Part shown: positions 1-5,526 of the stretch, piece by piece
How positions within the stretch are numbered: position 1 is the first letter of the stretch
Layout of the letters: each line of letters starts with the position of its first letter
DNA from: Sphingomonadaceae bacterium
Lineage (GTDB): Bacteria > Pseudomonadota > Alphaproteobacteria > Sphingomonadales > Sphingomonadaceae
NCBI GenBank assembly: GCA_014380205.1
Contig: JACMKH010000033.1
Location: 1 to 5,526 of the forward strand
Reading direction: 5' to 3'
Length of the DNA: 5,526 bases
Program-made: the position numbers and the translations under genes
The notes under the pieces: model-generated
Databases searched by the model: none
What the model was told of the DNA's origin: nothing
Seen by the model: only the letters and a program-made list of their open reading frames with translations

Positions 1-3000
1 CGGCGCTCATCACGTTGTTCACGGACGGCGAGATCGTCAATCCGGCGGTGGCGCTGACGGCCGCCGCCGCGCCCGACCTGTTCCGCGCGGCGCGCCTCAC
101 GCATGCGATCGCCGGTTTGCTGGCGCCCTTCGATCCGGCGGCGCCGGCGGTCGCATTCCAGCTGGCGAACGCAACCGCTATGGGCTGGCTGGCGCCCGAG
201 ACGCTTCCGTTCGAGACCGTCGTTCCCCCCATCCCAGCCATCCCGCTCGCCGAATGGCTCGAGATGGTCGACATGTTCGCGCTCGTCGGCGAATCCCCGG
301 CCACGGCGATCCCGACGCAGCCCGGCGTCACCATCGACGCGCCGCAGGTCTTCAAACTCGCCGCCGACGGCGTGGCCAAGACCGCGCTGCTCGACGCGCT
401 CGCGACGCTGACGGGCTGGCCGCGCGCGCTGCTCGCCGATGCCGACGCGCATCTGGCCCCCGGCGTCGTCGATTACCGGGCGCCGGCGACCTGGCGCGCC
501 GTGGCGAAAGTGGTCGATTTTCTCCATCAACTCGGCGTTCCGCTCGCCGAGGCGGTCGCTTATGCGCAATCGACGCTGGGCGAGACGGACCGGCAGAACG
601 CCAAGCGCATGCTCGCCGCGCGCTACGACCCGGCCGACTGGCTCGGCGCCCTCAAGGCCATCATGGACCCAATCCGGGAGGTCAAGCGCGACGCGCTCGT
701 CGCCTATCTGCTCGCCGACAATCCGCAGCTTGAGAGCAAAACCGATCTCTACGACCATTTCCTCACCGACACCGAATGGTCGGCGAAGATGCCGTCGTCG
801 CGGCTCGTCCACGCGCATGGCACGCTGCAGCTGTTCATCCAGCGCTGCATCGCCGGCCTCGAGCCCGACGCGATCGCCGACCTCGATGGCGACCACGCCT
901 GGAAGTGGTGGGACTGGATGCGCAACTACCGCGCCTGGGAGGTCGGCCGCAAAGTCTTCGTCGAGGCGCAATATTATCTTCGGCCCGAATGGCGCGACGA
1001 CAAGACCGAGCCGTTCGTGGCGATGGAAAGCGCGCTGCTCCAGAACGAGGTCAATCAGGAGAATATCGAGACGGCCTATGAAGGCTATCTCGACGAGCTC
1101 GACAGGATCGCCTTTCTCGACGTGCTCGCCACCTGCTATGATTTCGACCGCCAGCAGCTGCATGTGTTCGGCTGCACCAAGGGCGGCGATCCGCGCGGTT
1201 ATTTCCATCGCGTGCTCGAGCGCGAGCGCGTGTGGACGCCGTGGCGCAAGATCGATCTCGACATCGCGGGCGAGCATCTCGTCGCCTTCTTCCGCAACAA
1301 GCGGCTCTATCTCGCCTGGGCGACTTTCATGGAGAAGGGCGACGAAGAGCAGGACGCGGTTTTCCCCGAACCCGGAACGGGTCCACAGCCGCTGCCGCCG
1401 ACCCAACGCTGGTCGGAAATCAAGCTCGCGGTCAGCGAATATACCGGCAAGAAATGGCTGCCGCGGCGCGTTTCCGAAGGGTTCGTGAAGACGCCGACAT
1501 CGACGGTCTCACTCGATCAGCAGCGCGTGTTCCTTACGGTCACGCCGGCAACGGACTTCACCGTCGATGTCTGCCAGAGCAGCGACAGTCCCTATAGGGA
1601 GCGCATCGGATCGTTCGTGTTGACCGGCTGCAAAGGCTATCCGGAAGTGGTCGCCAACGGCGGCTGGCTGTACGTCGCGCCGGCGTTCGAAGACACCGCG
1701 CCGCGCGCGCAACGGCTGGTCGAGCTGGACAAGTTCACGGGCGACCGCTTGGCGCTGTCCGACGGCTTTCTCGGCGGATTCGAGACCCTGTTCGGCCTGA
1801 CGCCCGGGATTTTCCGCATCTCCTATCCCTATCAAGCGTCCGAGATCGATAAGATCTTATCGTGGATCGTGAATCTGGCCCTCGGCTCGGTCGGCCGCGG
1901 TTTCCAGACCAAGTTCTTCGGTACGCTGATGCCGTTCTTCTTCGAGGACAATCGCCACGGCTATATTCTCATTCCCGGCTTTTACGGCAAGCTCGATCCC
2001 GACACAGGCGCGCGAACTACGGTCAAGACCTTCTCGAACGTGCGTCGCCTGCTGCTCGACGTCATCGCGCTGATCGTCAAATATCTTCAGCTGTGGAGCG
2101 CGGCATCGACGCCCGCGGAGGAGCAGGCCGTTTTCGACGCCCTCGCCGCAGACCCGGAACTCGCGCGCACCATCAAGGAGTTCGAGAGCTATGCAGACAC
2201 CGATCTGGGCATCGTCGTCCGCAACTTCTACCATCCGCTGGCGTGCTTCCTGCGTGAGAAATTCTTCGAGGGCGGCATTCCGGCGCTGCTCGCGCGCGGC
2301 ACGCAACTGCACGTCGGAGCGTTCCAGTTCGAGCACGCCACCAGCGGCTACGCCCCCGCCCCTATCATCCTGCCGCCTTATCCGCGGGTCGAGCTCGAGT
2401 TCGGGCGCGAGAGCGCCTATGCGGCCTATAACTGGGAGCTGACGTTCCACGCGCCGCACATGATCGCGGCGAAGCTGATCGAAGCCGAACGCTTCGACGA
2501 AGCCGAGGCGTGGCTGCGCTATATTTTCGACCCGCTGGGGTCGTCGAACGATCCCGCGCCGCAGCGCTACTGGAACACCAAGCCGTTCTTCGAGCGCGGC
2601 GACGCCGAATACGGTGAGCAGCTGCTCAGCGCGATCATGGACCGGCTGGCGAGCGACCCGACCGGCGCGGTCGAAACCGAGCTGGCGGATGCCGTGCGCG
2701 AATGGCGGACGAGCCCTTTCAAACCCTATCTCGTCGCCCGCTCGCGAACGGTGGCGTTCCAGCAGGCGATCGTCGACCTCACTATCCGCCTCTATATCGG
2801 ACGCGGCGACATGTATTTCCGGCGCGACCAGCTCGAAGACCTGGTGATGGCGTCGCTCGACTATGCGCGAGCCGAGCGGCTGCTCGGACCCCGCCCCAAG
2901 ATCGTGCCGCACGCGGTGACCCCGCCCTCCGAGACTTACAACCAGCTCGAGACCAATCTCGATCTCTTCGGCAACGCCTTGCGGACGCTCGAGAACCTGC

Positions 3001-5216
3001 TGCCGGACCTGTCGGTGCTGCCCCAGGGAGGCGCCGAGCTGCCGCCGCCGCCGCTGTCGCTCGAAAGTCTCTATTTCTGCATTCCGCCCAGCGAGAAGCT
3101 CTACGAGCTGTGGGACCGGCTCGAGGAGCGCCAGTTCAACCTGCGCAACAGCCGGACGATCGAGGGCGTCGAGCGCTCGCTGTCGATCTTCGCGCCGCCG
3201 CTATCGGTCGAAGAGCTGATCAAAGCGTCGGCGGCGGGCTTGTCGCTCTCGTCGATCCTGTCGAGCCTGAGCGCGCCGCGCCCGCCTTATCGCTTCCGCG
3301 TCATGCTGCGCCACGCCATCGAGCTGACCGAGGCGGCGGCGGGCTTCAGCCGCCAGATGGAAGCCGCGATCGGCGCCCGCGACGCCGAGGGACTGACGCG
3401 GCTGAAGGCCGAACAGGAGGTGTTTTTCCTCAACGAGCAAAAAACGATGCTGCGCGAGGAGATCAAGGTCGCGGGCGGCAACATCGCGAGCTCCAAAAAA
3501 GCCAGACAGATGCACCTCGAGACCCAGCAATTCTATGCGGGCCGTCCCTATATGAACCCGTGGGAGATCGCGGCGACCGTAGCCAATGGAATTTCGTTTG
3601 GGCTGCAGGCCGTTGTTGCGATCGGTTATGCCGCCTCCGGCGGGCTTGCTCTCGTGCCGGCATTCATGATGGGAGCTGCTGGCTTCGGGGGATCGCCGAC
3701 CGCCAATGTGCAAGTCAGCGGTGAGGGTTTCTCGTCCAGTGCGCGCGATTTCGTGGTCGGGGCTGTTGGCGCGCTGGCCTCGGCCTTCGACAAAGCGGCC
3801 GGGATGCTCGACAAGCAGGCGGCCTATCTCGTGCGCGAGCAGGACTGGGAGCATTCGGCCGCTGTCGCGGGGCGCGAGGTCGAGCGCGCCGACATCGAGA
3901 TCGTCATCGGCCAAATCCGCGAAACCATCGCCAAGGAGCAGCTTCGCCTGCACGAAATCCGGCAGCAGCAAGCGGCCGCTGAGCAGGCCTATCTCACCGG
4001 CAAGTTCACCAATCGCGAATTGTTCGACTGGCTGGCCGGCCAATTGCGGGGACTGTCGCGCGAGATGTTCAATCTAAGCTTCGAAGCGGCGAAAGCGGCC
4101 GAGCGCTGCTTCAACTACGAGTTGGGCCTGACGGAGACCTTTATCCGCTCCGGCCAGTGGAACGACACGCGGCGCGGCCTGCTCGCGGCCGAAAATCTGG
4201 CGCTCGACCTGCGGCGAATGGATAGCGCCTACCTCAAGCGCCACGTGCGCGAGCGCGAGATGACCAAACAAGTGTCGCTCGCCCGACTCGACCCGCTCGC
4301 CCTGATCGAGCTCCGGACCACCGGGCGCTGCATGATCCAGCTGCCCGAGGCGATCTTCGATCTGGACCATCCGGGCCAATATTTCCGACGGATCAAGGCG
4401 CTCACGGTCACCGCGCCGTGCGTGGCCGGGCCCTATTCGTCGGTGCCGATCAAGCTCACGCAGATCAACAACCGTGTCCGCGTCTCCACCGCCAAGACGG
4501 CCGGAGCGACAACCGACGCCGAGGCCTATGCCGAGGACCCCGGCAACGACACCCGGTTCAAATATAATGTCGGATCGATCGAGACGATCGAGACGAGCCA
4601 CGGCCAGAACGACGCGGGGTTGTTCTCGCTCGACTTCAACGACGACCGCTATGTCTGGTGGGAGGGCAACGGGGTGTGCGGAACGATTCGCTGCGAAATG
4701 CCTCCCACGCTGCGGTCGTTCGATTCGAAGACGATCTCGGACCTGGTGCTGACCGTCCATTACACCGCGCGCGATGGCGGCGGCGCGTTCCGGACAATGG
4801 TCGCCAACGGTCTCGCCGAGCGGATGAACGCCATCGTCCTCAAAACGGGCCGCGTCGGCCTGTTCCACGCGGTCGACCTGCGCCGCGACCAGCCCGATGT
4901 CTGGCATCGGCTCGTTACGACCGGCGCCGCGGAGCTGATGATCAGCGCCGACGACCTCCCCTATTTCACCAGCGGGCGCGCGATCACGATCACGGCCGAG
5001 CGCATCCTCGCCGAGGTACAGGGCGCGCCGGCGTCGTTCGGCATCACCGCGGGCGGGGCGGCGGTCACGCTCAACGCCCCGGCCGAGGCCGATCTAGCGG
5101 GGCTCCTGTCGAGCACCGTCGCGGTCGTCCCGCTGGGCACGCCGATGGCGCTCGCCGTGCCGACGCCGAACCTCGTTCGTGAGCTCGTGGTTATCGTCAA
5201 CTATTCGATCGCCTGA
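1..5216 (+). CDS. TcA-type subunit of an ABC/Tc insecticidal toxin complex, 5' partial
   Basis: TcA proteins form a pentameric shell that binds target cells and injects the toxin carried by TcB-TcC through a central channel. The first full codon is at 3 and TGA is at 5214-5216. A TTG at 15 could start a 1,733-residue product, but it has no visible ribosome site and the frame stays open to the left edge. TcdA1 is about 2,500 residues, so I infer that the N-terminus is missing. Residues below are numbered from the TTG. Seen motifs include DALVAYLL (226-233), a WKWWDW...YRAWEVGRKVF segment (296-315), WTPWRKIDLDIAGEHLV (407-423), NFYHP (737-741), YNWELTFH (805-812), YIFDP (836-840), KPYLVARSRTVAFQQA (903-918), RTIEGVER (1047-1054) and SHGQNDAGLFSLDFNDDRY (1528-1546). 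No signal peptide can be judged. Family assignment is secure; toxicity and target are unknown. Confidence 0.93.
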   Translation, partial: ALITLFTDGEIVNPAVALTAAAAPDLFRAARLTHAIAGLLAPFDPAAPAVAFQLANATAMGWLAPETLPFETVVPPIPAIPLAEWLEMVDMFALVGESPATAIPTQPGVTIDAPQVFKLAADGVAKTALLDALATLTGWPRALLADADAHLAPGVVDYRAPATWRAVAKVVDFLHQLGVPLAEAVAYAQSTLGETDRQNAKRMLAARYDPADWLGALKAIMDPIREVKRDALVAYLLADNPQLESKTDLYDHFLTDTEWSAKMPSSRLVHAHGTLQLFIQRCIAGLEPDAIADLDGDHAWKWWDWMRNYRAWEVGRKVFVEAQYYLRPEWRDDKTEPFVAMESALLQNEVNQENIETAYEGYLDELDRIAFLDVLATCYDFDRQQLHVFGCTKGGDPRGYFHRVLERERVWTPWRKIDLDIAGEHLVAFFRNKRLYLAWATFMEKGDEEQDAVFPEPGTGPQPLPPTQRWSEIKLAVSEYTGKKWLPRRVSEGFVKTPTSTVSLDQQRVFLTVTPATDFTVDVCQSSDSPYRERIGSFVLTGCKGYPEVVANGGWLYVAPAFEDTAPRAQRLVELDKFTGDRLALSDGFLGGFETLFGLTPGIFRISYPYQASEIDKILSWIVNLALGSVGRGFQTKFFGTLMPFFFEDNRHGYILIPGFYGKLDPDTGARTTVKTFSNVRRLLLDVIALIVKYLQLWSAASTPAEEQAVFDALAADPELARTIKEFESYADTDLGIVVRNFYHPLACFLREKFFEGGIPALLARGTQLHVGAFQFEHATSGYAPAPIILPPYPRVELEFGRESAYAAYNWELTFHAPHMIAAKLIEAERFDEAEAWLRYIFDPLGSSNDPAPQRYWNTKPFFERGDAEYGEQLLSAIMDRLASDPTGAVETELADAVREWRTSPFKPYLVARSRTVAFQQAIVDLTIRLYIGRGDMYFRRDQLEDLVMASLDYARAERLLGPRPKIVPHAVTPPSETYNQLETNLDLFGNALRTLENLLPDLSVLPQGGAELPPPPLSLESLYFCIPPSEKLYELWDRLEERQFNLRNSRTIEGVERSLSIFAPPLSVEELIKASAAGLSLSSILSSLSAPRPPYRFRVMLRHAIELTEAAAGFSRQMEAAIGARDAEGLTRLKAEQEVFFLNEQKTMLREEIKVAGGNIASSKKARQMHLETQQFYAGRPYMNPWEIAATVANGISFGLQAVVAIGYAASGGLALVPAFMMGAAGFGGSPTANVQVSGEGFSSSARDFVVGAVGALASAFDKAAGMLDKQAAYLVREQDWEHSAAVAGREVERADIEIVIGQIRETIAKEQLRLHEIRQQQAAAEQAYLTGKFTNRELFDWLAGQLRGLSREMFNLSFEAAKAAERCFNYELGLTETFIRSGQWNDTRRGLLAAENLALDLRRMDSAYLKRHVREREMTKQVSLARLDPLALIELRTTGRCMIQLPEAIFDLDHPGQYFRRIKALTVTAPCVAGPYSSVPIKLTQINNRVRVSTAKTAGATTDAEAYAEDPGNDTRFKYNVGSIETIETSHGQNDAGLFSLDFNDDRYVWWEGNGVCGTIRCEMPPTLRSFDSKTISDLVLTVHYTARDGGGAFRTMVANGLAERMNAIVLKTGRVGLFHAVDLRRDQPDVWHRLVTTGAAELMISADDLPYFTSGRAITITAERILAEVQGAPASFGITAGGAAVTLNAPAEADLAGLLSSTVAVVPLGTPMALAVPTPNLVRELVVIVNYSIA
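15..944 (+). other. Protein region: partial alpha-helical shell of TcA
   Basis: Residues 1-310 are mostly helical and Ala/Leu-rich. They contain the segment ML-AARYDPADWLGALKAIMDPIREVKRDALVAYLL (199-233), followed by DLYDHFL (244-250) and LQLFIQRCIAGLEPD (271-285). From family knowledge, this stretch precedes the neuraminidase-like region in TcA proteins and builds the outer shell. The usual DLxPCMxTSR-like segment appears here as a diverged KMPSSR (258-263). Boundaries are approximate. Confidence 0.75.
894..1994 (+). other. Protein region: ABC-toxin neuraminidase-like domain with the putative receptor-binding area
   Basis: Residues 294-410 match the conserved TcA pattern: a WxWxxNYRxWE helix, YLRPEWR (321-327), then a helix through ENIETAYEGYLDELDRIAFLDVL (349-371). 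A beta-rich stretch follows, with LHVFG, YFHR, WTPWRKIDLDI and NKRLYLAWATF (382-438). Residues 480-660 are mostly beta-like and end at FFFEDNRHGYILIP (641-654). No sialidase catalytic set is expected or seen; 'neuraminidase-like' refers to fold only. In TcdA1 this part of the protein carries inserted receptor-binding domains. Here the space for them looks small. Confidence 0.75.
3180..4274 (+). other. Protein region: TcA linker and translocation channel
   Basis: Residues 1056-1094 align from memory with the stretched linker of TcdA1, directly after the NLRNSRTIEGVER motif. In that family the linker drives ejection of the channel. Residues 1095-1420 form long charged helices (for example 1121-1170 and 1265-1330). 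Between them lies a hydrophobic, Gly/Ala-rich segment (about 1183-1260) that includes ALVPAFMMGAAGFGG (1212-1226), the expected membrane-entering tip. The descending helix continues through QDWEH and REVERADIEI, then KFTNRELFDWL (1330-1340) and AAERCFNYEL (1361-1370), all family landmarks. Boundaries are inferred. Confidence 0.8.
4275..5213 (+). other. Protein region: TcB-binding domain plus C-terminal extension
   Basis: Residues 1421-1590 carry the TcB-binding domain landmarks: SLARLDPLALIELRTTG, FDLDHPGQYFRRIKALTVTAPCVAGPY (1448-1474, with gaps relative to TcdA1), the SHGQNDAGLFSLDFND motif, and TISDLVLTVHYTARDGG (1573-1589). In TcdA1 the chain ends at the equivalent of this last strand. 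Here about 145 further residues follow, including FHAVDLRRDQPDVWHRL, LPYFTSGRAITI and a final beta strand RELVVIVNYSIA. Similar longer C-termini occur in some distant TcA-like proteins, as I recall. Confidence 0.75.
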
Positions 5217-5251
5217 CAATCCAAGCGACTTTCGACACCGGCTATCAATGC

Positions 5252-5526
5252 TTGCTTGCGGAGCGAAGTCGAATCATCCAGGACAAGTTCAGCTGGAAGA
5301 GCGTCGGCATATCGGCGATCTCGGCGGGTCTCGCGCAGGGGCTCGGCGACGTGCTGCCCATCGACATAGCGGGGAGCAAGCTGCTCGGCGACGTCGCGCG
5401 CGGCGCGATCGTCAACGCGGGGACCCAGGGCATCGCCGTGGCGACGGGCCTCCAGGACAAGTTCAGCTGGACGGGCGTCGCGGCGGCGGGCGTGGTGAGC
5501 GGGACGATCGGAGCGGCGGGCCGCGC
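5252..5526 (+). CDS. Unidentified Ala/Gly-rich repeat protein fragment, 3' partial and possibly 5' truncated
   Basis: The frame is open from 5183 through the right edge. The first acceptable start after the upstream stop is TTG at 5252, with no Shine-Dalgarno visible, so the start is doubtful. GTG at 5351 has a purine-rich CAGGGG about nine bases upstream, but using it would drop the first repeat unit. The 91 visible codons are rich in Gly, Ala and Val. They contain QDKFSW twice (5279-5296 and 5453-5470), each followed by a hydrophobic stretch, with ARGAIVNAGTQGIAVATGL in between. From memory this resembles interior segments of very large proteobacterial repeat or surface proteins; that is unverified. 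It is not TcB or TcC. It begins 35 bases after the TcA stop, in a different frame, and may be a gene remnant. Confidence 0.45.
   Translation, partial: MLAERSRIIQDKFSWKSVGISAISAGLAQGLGDVLPIDIAGSKLLGDVARGAIVNAGTQGIAVATGLQDKFSWTGVAAAGVVSGTIGAAGR
5277..5297 (+). repeat. 21-bp direct repeat, copy 1
   Basis: This is an exact 21-base match to 5451-5471 in direct orientation, beginning TCCAGGAC and ending CAGCTGGA. It encodes QDKFSW in the frame of the partial downstream gene. The flanks diverge quickly. Confidence 0.9.
5451..5471 (+). repeat. 21-bp direct repeat, copy 2
   Basis: This is the second exact copy of the 21-base unit, 174 bases (58 codons) after the first, so it keeps the reading frame. 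All six QDKFSW codons are identical between copies, while the downstream codons differ (KSVGIS versus TGVAAA). Confidence 0.9.

Noticed and set aside
15..17. TTG as the true translation start of the TcA gene
   Set aside because: The frame is open to the window edge, no ribosome site is visible in the 14 bases before it, and full-length single-chain TcA proteins carry a much longer N-terminal shell.
1857..2912. Long minus-strand open frame (351 codons)
   Set aside because: It lies opposite the conserved TcA core. Its translation is Arg/Glu-rich with no recognisable motif, typical of an antisense shadow in GC-rich DNA.
3495..3501. AAAAAAG, resembling a slippery site for programmed frameshifting
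   Set aside because: It is out of register with the A-AAA-AAG pattern in the coding frame (read as TCC AAA AAA GCC), and TcA similarity continues unbroken in the zero frame.
4578..4595. Tandem 9-bp duplication (ATCGAGACG twice) encoding IET-IET
   Set aside because: It is real in the sequence but short and in frame, within a variable loop of the TcB-binding domain; likely a trivial local duplication.
4074..4907. Long minus-strand open frame (277 codons)
   Set aside because: It is antisense to the TcB-binding domain, whose motifs are clear on the plus strand; a shadow frame produced by GC bias.
5226..5271. Inverted repeat CGACTT ... AAGTCG after the TcA stop, considered as a terminator
   Set aside because: The stem is about six pairs with a loop of over 30 bases, and there is no T-run after it; not a credible intrinsic terminator.
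5248..5526. ATG at 5248 opening a stop-free frame to the right edge
   Set aside because: The product is Arg/Gly/His-rich without structure, while the overlapping frame from 5252 gives a repeat-containing protein; the ATG frame is the shadow.

Overview
The window is GC-rich (roughly mid-60s percent by eye) with strong G/C third-position bias. It is almost filled by one long plus-strand reading frame ending at 5216. Composition and codon use fit a proteobacterium, perhaps an alphaproteobacterium. That is a low-confidence inference, because no rRNA, tRNA or housekeeping gene is present to place it.

Region 1-5216 encodes the last 1,737 codons of a TcA-type subunit of an ABC/Tc toxin complex (TcdA/TcA family, the pore-forming and receptor-binding component). 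From N to C terminus it contains part of the alpha-helical shell, the ABC-toxin neuraminidase-like region, the conserved NFYHP / YNWEL / YIFDP / KPYLVARSRTVAFQ core, the linker with its RTIEGVER motif, the long-helix translocation channel with a hydrophobic Gly-rich tip, and the TcB-binding domain. About 145 residues then follow beyond the point where the classical TcdA1 protein ends. The frame is open through the left edge, so the true start lies upstream.

Region 5217-5526 holds no TcB or TcC sequence. After a gap with no convincing terminator, a different frame carries an Ala/Gly-rich fragment that contains QDKFSW twice, 58 codons apart, encoded by an exact 21-bp direct repeat. It runs off the right edge and has only a weak candidate start (TTG at 5252). 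It looks like the interior of a larger repeat-bearing protein, and may be a truncated gene or a junction.

Functionally, the first gene would supply the pentameric, syringe-like injector of a Tc toxin. The TcB-TcC cocoon carrying the toxic enzyme is not in the window, so it must lie upstream, further downstream, elsewhere in the genome, or be absent. No RNA gene, CRISPR array, insertion sequence or clear promoter was seen.
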